From: Chrysemys picta bellii
Taxonomy: Eukaryota; Chordata; Testudines; Emydidae
Assembly: GCF_011386835.1 (NCBI RefSeq)
Contig: NC_088800.1
Span: 14,160,572 to 14,224,571 of the forward strand
Reading direction: 5' to 3'
Length of the DNA stretch: 64,000 nucleotides
Part shown: piece by piece, positions 23,576-34,990 of the stretch
Layout: every line of letters begins with the position of its first letter
Numbering within the stretch: the stretch's first letter is position 1
Program-made: the position numbers and the translations under genes
The notes under the pieces: model-generated
The model's database searches: none
Seen by the model: the letters and a program-made list of their open reading frames with translations, nothing else
Told to the model about the DNA's origin: nothing

Positions 23576-25985
23576 CTGCAGGGGAAAGAGCAAAGAGCAC
23601 AGAAGTGGGTATCTAAACAACCAGGTGGCAGGGATCTCAAACCACCTCCATTCATCCTGGAGTCAGGGCATTGGGCCCCAACTCTGAGACCTTCTCAGTG
23701 CACCTGGATGATTGGCTTCTATGCGCAGATCTATTGGAAAGATGGAGCCAAAACAAACATGAATGCCCTCAAGATCTGGAAGTTCAGTTCAGTTAACTTT
23801 GCCCCCCATAAAACCTTCTCCAAATATTTAGAGATCTCCCTTTCTTCTAATCCCATCATTCCCTGGCTCCCCAGTGGCCTCTCTCTCCTCAAACAGGTTG
23901 CCTTTTTCCCACCAAACTCCTTTTCACCAGCCCCCACTATGTCCTCTGCTCCTGGTGACATTCCACGAAGCGAGGCGGGGGGGGGGGGGGATTCCTGCTG
24001 GGCTTCAGATGTCACACACTCCTGGGCTTCCTTGGGTCAGAGCCCCAACTGTAACCCTGAGGCAGCCCTGGAATTTGTAAGCTTGGACAGGAGCTGAAAG
24101 TGGCAGGCAGAGGCAAGGCATGGGTGTGGGGTGACTTGCAGGGTCACATGCCCTCCCAGAGTTGCTAGCAGGGATTAGACCCTACAAAGTCAGGGGAAAT
24201 CCTGGGCAGCACAAGGTCTACGTATAAGACACAAGTGCATTCTAGGTTTGGACTCAAGGTCAGCCTCCTTGCTGCCCTGCCTGCCCAGTTCCCCTCACAT
24301 ACTAAGCCTGTCTTTGCCACACTATCTCCACGGTGGCGTCTCTCCCCTACTGGAGTTCACCCTCTGGTTGCCTGTGTGGAGGTGGAATAGGAAAAACATT
24401 CATATTTAGAGGAAAAGCAAAAGATTTTGCTGTGATCTTCTTCCTCCTGATTAGATACAGAACAACGTTTCCTCTGGGGCTTTCCTACCACTCTCTTCTA
24501 AATGATTCTTGGCATTTCATCAAGCAAATTGAAACTGCACGTACAGAGCTGTACCTCCTTCCCTGCTTTGAGCTAAACATCCCCACAAGATCAGAACTGT
24601 TTGTCTACTTTTCTTAAGTGCTTGGCTGGGCTCTGGGATGAGCACTGGGATTAGTGTCCAGGTATTTCGGGTTCAGCTGATTCCATTTTTCAGATGCCAC
24701 TTCTTCAAATGCCTATTGCCTCCCTGCCACCACAAATACAACCCTAAAGCTCCCCTACAAGACAGCAGGAGGAGCTCTGAAAGGGAAGGTGAACTCTACA
24801 GGTGGCACTAGGGAGCAGGGAGTGCTGCAGACAGAGGTGGAGATGTTGCAGAGAGCAGGAGGTAGGAATGCTGCCGACAGCACAGGGCTAGGGTTGGAGG
24901 AGCTGGGCTGCGGGGTAGAAATGTCACAGAGATTATGGGGCTAGTTGCAAAGAGCAGGTGGGATGATGAGAGGAGCTGTGGACTGAGAGAACTTGTTAGG
25001 GAATGTTGCAGAGTGCAAGAGGAGATTGCTGAAGAGAGTATATAAGATGAATGATTGATGTCTTATTTAAACATCCTAAAGCCTGTTTTATACCAGGGAA
25101 ATTAACTGTTGTTGACAACACATGTCAGCAGTAGGTGGAGCTGAGCTGGTGCTGAGCACGGCTGAGCGACAAACATACACCAGAACAAACCACAGCGTCT
25201 GAAACAATGAAGAACACAGCTGGCCACGTTCTGCACTTGCAATTGGACCCTGCTCATCAAGGTTCGACTGGCTGACACCTGTTGTCAGCAACGAGTAATA
25301 TTTCTGGTGTAGAACAGGTCTGGAAGCGAGCAACGTGTTGTTGATAGATGGTTGTTTGATCTGCTGCTCATTCCAACTCCCAACAGACCAAGAGGCACCA
25401 AAGAAATCTCTCTTTCTGCCTGTCTAGGTAAGGAACACAGGTGATGTTTAAAACATATTAGCTGGTCCAGGTCAACCTCAGAGGGGTGCACAGTTACCCT
25501 CAACCAGCTAACACTTTTGTGACACCCTGTTTACACTAGTGTCTAAATTAGTTAAAACCTTTTAAAATGCAACCTATTCTCCTAGTCTAGACAGGCCTTT
25601 CCTCCCTCCCTGTAGCTGGGGTAGTGTCAACAGGCTAATACCATTAGTATAAGTGACAACAGTGCATCCAGTTTTATGGAGAAGGCTGCAGAGAGCATGA
25701 GAAGGCGGGTTGGTCTGTCACTTTCTCAGAGCGTGGGGCTAATTCGGTTTATTAAGGATTGTAAAACCGGGCAGATTCTCAGCCCATCAGAGGGGTTTGT
25801 TCTTTGGGGATAAAACACCGCAGTTCATACGATGGACATTTGGTCAGCATGGGGCAGAAATCCCCTGTCTTCAATGAGCACTGTCTTTTTTTGCCCACAG
25901 CTGTTTGGACACTAGAGCTGTTAAAATTATACTACTATGACTTTTTTTTTTTTGTAATGGATAGCTTGTATGTTTGTTCCTTCTT
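23576..25985. other. Intronic sequence, mostly unrecognised
   Basis: It contains a 14-base G run at 23977-23990. A purine-rich region at 24770-25040 repeats a loose motif like atgttgcagagagcagga several times and may be a decayed minisatellite. No exon seen. Confidence 0.45.
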
Positions 25986-25989
25986 TCTT

Positions 25990-26350
25990 CATAATCAAAA
26001 GACTACAAAAACTTCCAAGAAACAATTGTCTGTGAGCAGGGAGCAAGTCTGGAGTATTTAATAAAAGAGGAAAATTAAAGATGACTGCAAATAGGGATTT
26101 ACAATGGAAATTTTAAAGTAACCTTAACTCTAGCTGGTGCTACCACCCACGCTCTGATTTTACACACATACATAATCAAAATGCTACACAAACTTCCAAG
26201 AAACAATTGCCTCTGAGCAGGGAGCAAGTCTGGAGATTTTAATAAAAGAGGAAAATTAAAGGCGACTGCAAATAGGAGTTTACAATGGAAATTTTTAAGT
26301 AACCGTCACTCTAGCTGTTTCTGCCATCCAAGCGCCAAGTTTAATACACA
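25990..26350. repeat. 181-bp tandem duplication (two copies)
   Basis: Copy 1 (25990-26170) and copy 2 (26171 to about 26350) both begin cataatcaaaa and share caagaaacaattg, gagcagggagcaagtctgga, ataaaagaggaaaattaaag and tttacaatggaaattt at a constant 181-bp offset. Identity by eye is about 85-90 percent. Copy 2 ends in a longer CA microsatellite than copy 1. Confidence 0.92.
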
Positions 26351-26363
26351 CACACACACACGC
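26343..26363. repeat. (CA)n microsatellite
   Basis: About nine CA/CG dinucleotides at the right end of the second duplication copy. Confidence 0.9.
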
Positions 26364-26537
26364 GCTCGCTTTCTGTCCTTCTCCATGGCTAGATAGAGAG
26401 GGAGACAGACATGCAGTAAACACAGAGGGAAAGAGGATATTTGAACACCATAGAGATGCGGAGCAGCCACCAATGGTATGTGCACAGCAGGGGCTCTGCA
26501 GCCTTGTCTTGCATAGCAGCTCTAGTGAACTCCCAGG

Positions 26538-27125
26538 TTTCAGAGTAGCAGCCGTGTTAGTCTATATCCGCAAAAAGAACAGGAGTACTTGTGGCACCTT
26601 AGAGACTAACAAATTAATGGACACAAATCTGACATCAGGAATCATAATACTCAAAAACCAGTGGGAGAACACTTTAACCTGCCTGGTCATTCAATGACAG
26701 ACCTGCGGGTGGCTATTTTACAACAGAAAAGCTTCAAAAACAGACTCCAAGGAGAGATTGCTGCGCTGGAATTGATATGCAAACTAGATACAATCAATTT
26801 AGGATTGAACAAGGACTGGGAATGGCTGAGCCATTACAAACATTGAATCTATCTCCCCTTGTAAGTATTCTCACACTTCTTATCAAACTGTCTGTACTGA
26901 GCTAGCTTGATTATCGCTTCAAAAGTTTTTTTTCTCTTACTTAATTGGCCTCTCAGAGTTGGTAAGACAACTCCCACCTGTTTATGCTCTCTGTATGTGT
27001 GTATATATATCTCCTCAATATATGTTCCATTCTATATGCATCCGAAGAAGTGCGCTGTAGCCCACGAAAGCTGATGCTCTAATATTTGTTAGTCTCTAAG
27101 GTGCCACAAGTACTCCTGTTCTTTT
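26538..27125 (+). mobile_element. Penelope-like retroelement copy, truncated, with inverted termini and 15-bp TSD
   Basis: The 588-bp element starts tttcagagtagcagccgtgt and ends aagtactcctgttcttttt. The left 26571-26615 and right 27082-27125 segments are inverted copies of each other (aagaacaggagtacttgtgg against its complement). The target site TAGTGAACTCCCAGG is duplicated exactly at 26523-26537 and 27126-27140. Between the ends a plus-strand frame to 26846 encodes a fragment with GEHFNLPGHS, an internal Glu in LELICKLDT, and GLNKDWEWLSHYKH before its stop. This fits the C-terminal part of a GIY-YIG endonuclease as found in Penelope-like elements. Reverse transcriptase is absent. Family placement is my inference; the termini and duplication are seen directly. 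Confidence 0.75.
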
Positions 27126-27778
27126 TAGTGAACTCCCAGGCTCCCTAGTAAGTCAGCCCTGGAGACCCCCTGCTCCCTGGAGAGGGATGTTTACACTTCT
27201 CCCTGACAGCTCTTTCGGAGGGAGCAGCCATTTCAACGCTGGCCTTTTATCAGCCAGGACACTGCAATTTGCAGCAGGCCTTTTTGTATTTCCTGACGGG
27301 CCGACGGCAGCCTGACACGTCTGATCTGCCGCCACCAGTGGCGAGAGGAGCAGCCAGGCTGCATGAGGGCTGGGAGTGAAGTATGAAGAGAGACCACCCT
27401 GTGGCACTCAATCCCCAGTCCAGCTGGCAGGTGTAAATTGAAATGACTCCCCTTGCCACATCGGTCACCTTTATTGTTCAGTGTTTTCTCTGAGAGGCCA
27501 TAATAAAAACTGGGGGACTTTTATTTATGATGCTTATCTGTGGGAAGCCCAGGCTAAAGTGAGCCCGCTCCCATTTTACTACTTTTTCAATTTCTATTGA
27601 AAGGTGTAGTTAAACTCGGACAAGTTCATTTGATTTGCTCCTGAAAGTAGCCCCCGCCCCTCTGGCCCTGGGAGCAGTGCTGGGTGATGTATGCTAAAGA
27701 AAACTTCTGCATGCCTCCTGCAGGGTAAACACCCAAAGCAAGGAATGCACCTGAGTGGACAGTGCTACGTCTGCATGG

Positions 27779-27827
27779 GTTATGTCGCTCAGGGGTGCGG
27801 CTAATTCTCACTCTTGAGCGACATAAC
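27779..27827. mobile_element. Small palindromic MITE core
   Basis: gttatgtcgctcaggggt at the left is inverted as ctcttgagcgacataac at the right, with a loop of about 15 bases. It resembles the core of a turtle MITE. Outer ends not determined. Confidence 0.45.
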
Positions 27828-29298
27828 TAAAGCTGTAGGTAGCTATGGCCTAATATCCTGGGACCAACACAGCTAGAATAATCCCAAGGGCTTCAGAGAC
27901 TGGTCCACATTCAGCCCCAGGCTAACCTGGGGTAATATCTGCGGAAGTCAGTGGTAGTTAGGCCCTCTCCTGCCAGGGCTAACTCCTAACCAGCACTGAT
28001 GTGCAGCCACCACTGTTGTGCAATGCAGCAGCTGCTTCATGGTGCACAATAACGCTGCAGAAGAACTTAAGGAAGGCAGTGAAGAAGGACCTTGAAGCTG
28101 ATGGGTGAAATTAAAGAAGAATGTTATTATCCTTGCTGAGGTTTTGACAGTGTCTGGGCGTGAACTCCCCTTTCTGAGGGAATGCGCTGGGGATTTTAAG
28201 TGACACAAGTGGCCAGGGCCTGGGCTTTATGCCCTGCCTGAAAGACGGCACCTCCCTATCGTTTCAGCAAAGAGAGGTGTGGCGAGTCCCTGTTCCAGTT
28301 CCTTCAGAGGCTCCTCTGCAGCAAGCAAAAGAGAGGCCCTATTTATCTGATGTAAAGACCTTCACGCCTAAGGAGACCTGACTCCCGTTCCCCGCCCAGC
28401 GCCTCTGGGCTGGCTACACAAAGGACTCAGTGTACGCTCACAAACAACAAGACAGGGCTCAATTCATGGCTCTGCCTGAGCTCACTGCCCAAGGGAGAAA
28501 GGTTCCATCTAGCAGCCTCCCTTTCCCAGGGCTGCCCTCTCTCTACCTCATCCCCTTTGTGAGGATGGCAGCACAGATGCATTAGTGAATCAGGCTCAGG
28601 GGGTTCATGGTCTCTCTGAACTCCCCGAGCTTTGTGGGGTGTTCCCTTGGCCCAGGTGTCTCTTGGAGCCCTCCTGTCCCAATAACTAGGCTGGTGTCTC
28701 CTCCCATCACTAGTAAAAAAGGGGTTGGGGGATGCGAGGCAGCTACTGATGTTCCAGAGTGTCCACTCTGCCCACCACATAACTCCCCAGAGAAGGGCGC
28801 CCGGGGATGACCAAAGTATGAGGGAAAAAGCATCCAAAAGGTGTAAGACTGTAATGCCTGGGACTACTGGGTAATCCAGGGATTGGACTCCATCACATGG
28901 AGCCAGGACAGTAGGGCATAATACAGTAATGAAACAAAGACCCTCCCTAATAGGTGATTCCAGAGAGTCCATGTCCCACCCAGGCACTCTTCAACCATGG
29001 GTTATCTCACTTAATGAGGCAAATTGTTGCTTGACTCCAATACAACCCTGGAAGTGTGGGGGTGGAATGGCTCCAAGGCCTTCATCTGGAGTACGAATGT
29101 CTGTGTAAAGCCAGGCCCCAGAGCTCTGGCAGCGGAAAGGCTTAACAAGGAATGGCTTTGTCACGCTGCGGTGTCCAGCTGGCCCGTTCTGGAGCATTCT
29201 GTTTGGTGAGGTCAATTAAAGGAGATGTCAAAGTGGTACAATAGGTTATGACTCACCTGCAATATCTGGCTAGTCCTAAGGAGGACAAGGCTTGCAAA

Positions 29299-29319
29299 TT
29301 TTTTTTTTTTTTTTTTTTT
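29299..29319. repeat. Poly-T run
   Basis: Twenty-one T residues on the plus strand (poly-A on the strand of the gene), with no recognisable retroposon attached. Confidence 0.9.
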
Positions 29320-30957
29320 GCCAGGGAATGGTGACTCCACTTCATCTAAGAGCAGATGGATTTTCTCCTTTTCTATTAAATACCTCAAGTACTTGGTCTC
29401 TCATGCTTTTCTCTGGGCTGGCTTCCTTCAGCAACACACTGTCCTACAGGTTGTATCTGCACTCCGAACTAAATGAAGGACCATCTCATCCAAATAGGCA
29501 GCCACATGCTCACAATGATGGCAGGGAGAGGTGGTCCATAAACTGCTGGAAGGTGGTGGGGTGCCACACAAGGCATGGTAGTGAAATGGCAAAGACCCGG
29601 CGTGGGGAAGGCTCGCTTCTCTTTGGATTTGGCTGTGAGGGGGGCCTGCCAATGCCTCTTCGGTATGTCTAATAAAGTGATGTATTGTGTTGTTCCTAAC
29701 TTGTCAAGCAGCTCATCCCACTAGGGCATAGGATAGGAATCGACCTGTGAAATCACATGCAGTTTCCTGAAGTCTGCACACTACCACCAAGACACCTCTG
29801 GCTTGGGGATCAAAATGCTGGCGCTGCCCCCCAAGGACTGTGAAACTCCGACATCAGTGCGAGAGCCGCCTTGCAGAGCTCTGGGGAGAGGTGAACCTTT
29901 CAAGAGCCATTCCCAGAGCCTCATCACTCAGATCACTTGTTTAATAACCCAAACCTTTGGGGAAGGATTTGTTTTTCCCGGTCAGAAATCGATTGCAACA
30001 GTGGAGCAATAATCTCAGTGAACAGGAGAACCCCAGTTCCGGCACTGACACCACGTTCAGCTCCTCATTCCTAATGCAATTATGCTCATGTTTAGCAGTC
30101 AAAACACAAAAATATCAAGGGTCCAATTTTCTAAATACTTGGAAATAAAGCTAGTAATTATTTCAAGAGGTAAGCGCCACTCCACTTACAGTACAAGCTT
30201 TAGAGCATGATTTCTGCATCACAGGAGACTAGCATCAGACACATTTGCTGTCTGCTCCACACCACTCAGAGATTTGAAACAGGGCTACGTTAACACAAAC
30301 TGAAACCTTTTTGTTCACACCAGGAGGGTCAACACAGGGCAGGCAGAGCACCTCTCAAATCACACCCCTCTAATGCGCTTTACCATGCGGTATAGACAAG
30401 CCCGGCTGGTGTTTTAATCTCTACCACTCTAGAAGCAGGTGAGGCAATTATTGAAATGGGGCCAGCCTACAATAGCTCCTAATTCCCCTAGGACATCTGG
30501 ATCACAATTGGGACCTCTAACCAGAATTAGTGAGCAAAGGTCCAGTGTTTGGGTCTAGTGGCACCCCAAAATTAGATCTCTGGATCTAGAAAGGGGAACT
30601 GGAAATCTCACAGGATCTCTAACCACTGATGCCAGCCAGGTCAGACATCCTGAAAGTACAGCTTCTCTAGGGTAGAGTTTTGGTATTTTTACTCCTGGCC
30701 CCATCAGGATTCTGAGGTGGGTGATGCGCAAAACGAAATGCATGGCAGCAGAACGATAACCTCGTTTTTACAAACCAGAGAAAGTGTTCAGGGTGGTCAG
30801 TTCAGTCCTTGACTTTCTTTGGCACAGGAATTTCAAAGCTGCTGAAAGGTGTTGATTTGCCAGCCCTGCAGACTGCAGCTCCCTATCCATAGCATTCCCA
30901 GGCTGCCTCCTGTCTCAAACCTGCTTTGACCATATGGACACCCTCTAAGGATGAGGA

Positions 30958-31230
30958 CAGGGCCGGCGCTTCCACTAGGCGACCCTAGGCAGTCGCCTAG
31001 GGCGGCAGGATTTGGGGGGTGGCATTTTGCTGCCCTCGGTGGAAATTCGGCGGCGGGGGGGCCTTCCGCTCCGGGTCTTCGGCGGAAATTCGGCGGCAGG
31101 TCCTTCACTCACTCCGGGGCCCACCGCCGAAGTGCCCCGAAGACGCAGAGCGGAAGGACCCTCCCGCCACCGAATGCTCAAAGGAGGAGTGCTGCCGCCT
31201 AGGGTGGCAAAAACCCCGGCGCTGCTCCTG
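30958..31230. mobile_element. hAT-type MITE, 273 bp, 8-bp TSD GATGAGGA
   Basis: The left end cagggccggcgcttcc and the complemented right end caggagcagcgccgg form imperfect inverted repeats. The exact duplication GATGAGGA lies at 30950-30957 and 31231-31238. The interior is GC-rich and contains cggaaattcggcggc twice. It lies 228 bp from the acceptor of the second kinase exon, on the exon's left side, counting from 31230 to 31458, and so sits in the intron just after that exon's donor. Confidence 0.88.
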
Positions 31231-31457
31231 GATGAGGAAGAAGTCCAGTCTGCATGGCTCTCTGTGGAGAGTGCTGACCCCTGTCTGCTGGAAGCTGGAC
31301 TGGGAAGACCGACTCATGTTATCTAGGCAGTCAAGTAGTCACTGGACAGTAACAATTTTTGGTCCCTACTGGCTTGGCCTGGATTCAAAGCAGTGACCCA
31401 GAGGAGGAAGGTTCAGTGGCCCCTGCCCTGCCCTCTCAGCAGTCAGCTCACGCTTAC

Positions 31458-31630
31458 CTCAGGAACTTATTCAGGTCCCCATGCTTCATGTATTCAAAGA
31501 CCATGATGAGAGGGTCCCCGTCACCGCAGACCCCATAGAACTTGACAATGTGCTCATGCTGCAGGTTGGTGAGCAGCTCTGCCTCCCTCTGGAAATCCTT
31601 GCGGGCTGCCAAAGTGGGGTCTTTCAGAGC
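31458..31630 (-). CDS. NTRK3: NTRK3 second kinase-domain exon (alphaC helix to hinge)
   Basis: This exon is 173 bp: 57 full codons plus two bases (AG) that complete an Arg with the first base of the next exon. It begins [14 protein letters not shown], immediately continuing the VAVK of the exon upstream. It contains REAELL, whose Glu is the alphaC residue that salt-bridges the catalytic Lys, then [11 protein letters not shown], and the hinge [14 protein letters not shown], with the gatekeeper Phe before Glu-Tyr-Met. The acceptor is cctcttccag and the donor gtaagc. Length and phase match the NTRK3 exon known from other vertebrates. The GDGDPL turn and the [13 protein letters not shown] stretch fit TrkC. 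There are no stops, frameshifts or unusual splice bases. A 7,882-bp intron follows. Confidence 0.97.
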
Positions 31631-31724
31631 CTGGAAGAGGGGAACATACAAACAGAATTGGGAGGGTGTGAGTCAGAATGACCAGGCCTGGTCTCTCCAG
31701 CATTGGGCTCTTCGGGGTAGAGGA

Positions 31725-31965
31725 TTCTGCAGAGTGACATTGCCTGTTACACGAGGATCTCAAAGCACTTTACAAACAGCTACGAATTAAATCTAATAGC
31801 CCCACTGTGAGATAAACCAGGTTCATTATCCACATTTTATTGATGGAGAAACAGTGAGCTGTCCAAGGCCACCAAGTGAGTCAGTGGCAGAGCTGGGAAC
31901 CGAATCCTGTAGTGCCAGCTCCAGTTTCATGCTCTAACTGCTGCACTGAGCTACCCTCCTCCTGA
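31725..31965 (-). mobile_element. MIR/CORE-SINE copy
   Basis: The plus strand reads the complement of MIR: aggatctcaaagcacttt, cacattttattgatggagaa, gtccaaggccaccaagtgag, gctgggaaccgaatcc and tgctctaactgctgcact. It lies about 95 bp from the acceptor of the second kinase exon. Confidence 0.8.
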
Positions 31966-33205
31966 AACCCAGCCTGGGCTGACACTGAGGGGGGAACCCA
32001 AGAGTGGCTGGGGGAAAGAGACTGGGTAGCATTGCCTGAATCTGCTGAGTAAATCTGGAGAGCGAACAGATGGGAAGAGAAGGAAGCTAGAGGAAGTTAC
32101 AGGTGGGCTGGAGACCTTTTATAGGAGCTGCCCTCTTGCATGAAGTGCACTGTTCCTAACCCTTCAATATGGTTTGGGTTTGGTTTGAACCTGGGACAAG
32201 GCCGAAGTCTGTTTGGATTTTAGGAGGAGGAGTTTGCCTTCCCTACCATTAAAGTCCAGTGTCTTACCAGCAGGTGCTAGAAATATCACAGATCTCTTCA
32301 CTTCCCTGCGACAAGGAGAGACAACCTGCTCCTTTCCCACTAAACTCCTGATGGTTTGGGGGCTTTGTTGTGGGACCCATCACGGAGTTCACGGTCTTCT
32401 CACAGTGCTGTCAAAGGGGCCTTTACTCCCTACCTATGTACCTCAACCATACCCTGGAGGCACCTCCTGTAGGAGCTGGCAAAGGTGGTACGGCTCCATG
32501 GCACCAGTCAGCTCTGCTGAGCTTGAGCCGCAGTTACCGCCACTAGGCTGGAGTTTCTTCCTATGTGGACAGCAGCCTACTTGGCAATAGAGCTCATTCC
32601 CCACCTCATTTCACAGAGAGCAGCAAACAGCCCTCAGAGGGTAATAGATTCCCATTCTTACCAGCTTGGGCAGGATTTCAACTGGTGACCTAGGGGCGAA
32701 AGGCTCAGTATCTCATTATTACTCCGCTCCTGAGCCAGCCAGCCCCCTCTAGCTGTCTTTTCTTTTGAAATAGCTGACGCCGCCTCCTTTCTTCTGAAGA
32801 CGGATTTGCTGGGCTGTGCAGTTATTGGGAGGATTTTTCAAAATGCCTCTGAAGGACACTGTCAAATCTTTCCTCATCATTTTTAAAATCATGTTTTTAT
32901 TCCCTGCTGTTTATAACAGCTCCCTGAGAGATTGATGCTGAAATCTGTATCCTTACCAAAAACATCTCCTTTAGCACATTTGAGCACACCGGTTTGCTGC
33001 TGTTATAGGGTAGCTTACAAGAATGCACACACTTGTTATTGTAGGGTGCTGGGAGGACTTGACTGCACATACTTCCTGAGTATACGGTCAGGTTCCGCAT
33101 GAGTGCAGGGCTGTACACACTGTTTATTATTGTACAGTTGCTTATGGAGGTTGGTTTGGACACTGCTTTGTTATTGTAGGTGTAATAAAATAAAAATAAA
33201 AAATA
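31966..33205. other. Intronic sequence, nothing recognised
   Basis: No repeat or exon recognised. Confidence 0.45.
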
Positions 33206-33396
33206 TATGGAGATATACCTATCTCGTAGAACTGGAAGGGACCCTGAAAGGTCACTGAGTCCAGCCCCCTGCCTTCACTAGCAGGACCAAGTACTGATTT
33301 TGCCCCAGATCCCTAAGTGGTCCCCTCAAGGACTGAACTCACAATCCTGGGTTGAGCAGGCCAATGCTCAAACTACTGAGCTGTCCCTCCCCACTA
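33206..33396 (-). mobile_element. Cryptodiran turtle tRNA-derived SINE (Cry / tortoise Pol III SINE type)
   Basis: Read on the minus strand, the head is tRNA-like: an A-box-like segment gacagctcagtagtttgag and a B-box-like gtgagttcagtcc. The tail, aaggtttcc-type and ending ggaagggtccc-like in sense, matches a CR1 LINE end (plus strand tagaactggaagggaccct and gagtccagccccctgcc). This head-plus-CR1-tail design is the published hallmark of the tortoise Pol III SINE family, shared by hidden-necked turtles. It is nearly full length, and the strongest single clue to the host. Confidence 0.85.
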
Positions 33397-33865
33397 TCGT
33401 TTTGGGAGAATCATTACAAATGCCATGGACTGCGAACCTTTACGCATCAAAAAAGGCTGGTCAGATTTAGTGCCACTTGATCATAACAATATCCCTTGAA
33501 ATTATTTCTTCTTGGGTGCCCACCCTACCAGGACATCTGCTGTCTGCTTACCAATCTCTGTCTGTGTAATGATGTCATTGGAGTTACCACAAACCCCAGT
33601 CCTTCTCTTGTCAGTCTGTAAACTCATATGGTCACCTCACTGATTGGGGACTAAGGACGAGACCCTGCTCATCTTACTCATGCCTGGAATTCAAAGGCAC
33701 AAATAGTCAGAGAAGGTCAGCAGAACTTGGCTGTAAATGATGCACTGGAAGACAGTTCAGCATTTAGGAAGCGCTTTCTCATTTGCTGTGTCTTGAGGCA
33801 GTGGATCTATCGAGTGAGATGCTGAAAATAAATCCAGCCTGTCCTGCAGCTTTGTCAGGCTAGAC

Positions 33866-34087
33866 CAGTGGCTCTCAAACTTTTGTACTGGTGACCCCTT
33901 CCACATAGCAAGCCTCTGAGTGAGAACCCTCCCCCTTATAAATTAAAGACACTTTTTATATATTTAACACCATTATAAATGCTAGAGGCAAAGCGGGGTT
34001 TGGGGTGGAGGTTGACAGCTCGCGACCCCCCATGTAATAACCTCACGACCCCCTGAGGGGTCCCGACCCACAGTTTGAGAACCCCGA
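33866..34087. mobile_element. hAT-type MITE, about 221 bp, TSD GCTAGAC
   Basis: The left end cagtggctctcaaact and the complemented right end tcggggttctcaaact are terminal inverted repeats. GCTAGAC is repeated at 33859-33865 and 34088-34094; the eighth base differs between the flanks. Non-autonomous. Confidence 0.82.
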
Positions 34088-34094
34088 GCTAGAC

Positions 34095-34620
34095 ACTAAG
34101 CTTAGCAAAGTGGCAAGTGCTCTTCTTCCATCCATGTGCTTTTCCCGCTGAACCAATCTCCACAGGTTATTATCCAAGCATGAGGCCACACCTCTTTGTT
34201 CCTTCCCACACCCTACACCCACTCAACACATGCTATAACTTCATTTTAATTCTCTGCCCTCACGGGATAGCCACCTAGAGATATTTAGATGGATGACGGT
34301 CACACTGTGCAGATGGCAAAACATCCTTCCTCATCTCAGGCACCTGATTATTTTTAATCATTTAATATCTTTATAGTATTGCTGCTACAGGAAAATAGCT
34401 CCCTTCCCCCCTCAATCATCCTTTCCCCCCTTTATATTTGGACCTGATATTTCAAGGTACAATGACTTTTAAATTCCCTGAATACATCGTTGATTCTCCA
34501 AGGTAATGGGAATATATATGTTAAAGGAACATTGTTAAGATTGTAAAGGCAAGGATTTAAAAGTCAGGAAATATAGACGTTGGAAGGTGTGTAGTGAATG
34601 AGGCAAAAGAGACGAGGAAA
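34095..34620. other. Intronic sequence, nothing recognised
   Basis: AT-rich, with no exon or repeat recognised. Confidence 0.45.
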
Positions 34621-34624
34621 AAGA

Positions 34625-34990
34625 AAGGAGGGTCTCATGGTTAAGGCTGTTGAATGCTGCCTGGGAGAACTGCCTTCTACCTCTGTTTCTGCCTCTTCTG
34701 GATGTTGGGCAAGTCACTTAACCCTAACTTTACACAGGTGGTCACTAACTGTGAGTTGCTCATTTTCCTGACCTGAGACTCCGGGCTCTGATTTGCAGCT
34801 CTCTCTGCACTCACAGCTGCAACTGGAGTCAATGGGAGTTGTGCTTTGCATGCAATACTCTGGCATAAAGGCATCCAAACTGGGCATGAAGGGGTACTTC
34901 TCACTTTAATCTCTCAGTGCCTCAGTCCCCCATCTGTAAAAGGGGATAACGCGGGGTGTTGTGAAAATAAAGTCATTAATATTTGTGAAG
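34625..34990 (+). mobile_element. MIR/CORE-SINE copy, apparently split by an insertion
   Basis: The MIR 5' part (gtctcatggttaaggctgtt to ttgggcaagtcacttaaccc) ends near 34724 and the 3' part resumes near 34897 (tctctcagtgcctcagtccc, atctgtaaaaggggataacg, gaagcactgagtg). The roughly 170 bp between them is not MIR-like and looks like a later insertion of unknown class. Confidence 0.65.

Larger units (their letters stand above)
27141..30949. other. Intronic sequence, mostly unrecognised
   Basis: Apart from a short inverted repeat at 27779-27827 and a poly-T run at 29299-29319, no repeat family or exon was recognised. The 186-codon minus frame at 28427-28987 has no domain and is probably chance. 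Confidence 0.45.
23576..31457 (-). other. NTRK3: NTRK3 intron between second and third kinase exons
   Basis: A 7,882-bp intron with gtaagc donor and tttcccctgcag acceptor. It contains a 181-bp tandem duplication, a Penelope-like retroelement and one hAT MITE. Low-complexity tracts include a 14-base G run at 23977-23990 and a 21-base T run at 29299-29319. Confidence 0.9.

Noticed and set aside
23396..24097. 233-codon plus-strand frame across the third kinase exon
   Set aside because: It is the antisense shadow of the NTRK3 exon and runs on into the intron; the minus strand clearly encodes the kinase.
28427..28987. 186-codon minus-strand frame
   Set aside because: No recognisable domain and no splice evidence; treated as chance.
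31012..31396. GC-rich segment as a CpG-island promoter
   Set aside because: The GC richness belongs to the hAT MITE at 30958-31230, which has its own target duplication.
33206..33396. Functional tRNA gene
   Set aside because: The tRNA-like head is degenerate and joined to a CR1-like tail, so it is a SINE, not a tRNA gene.
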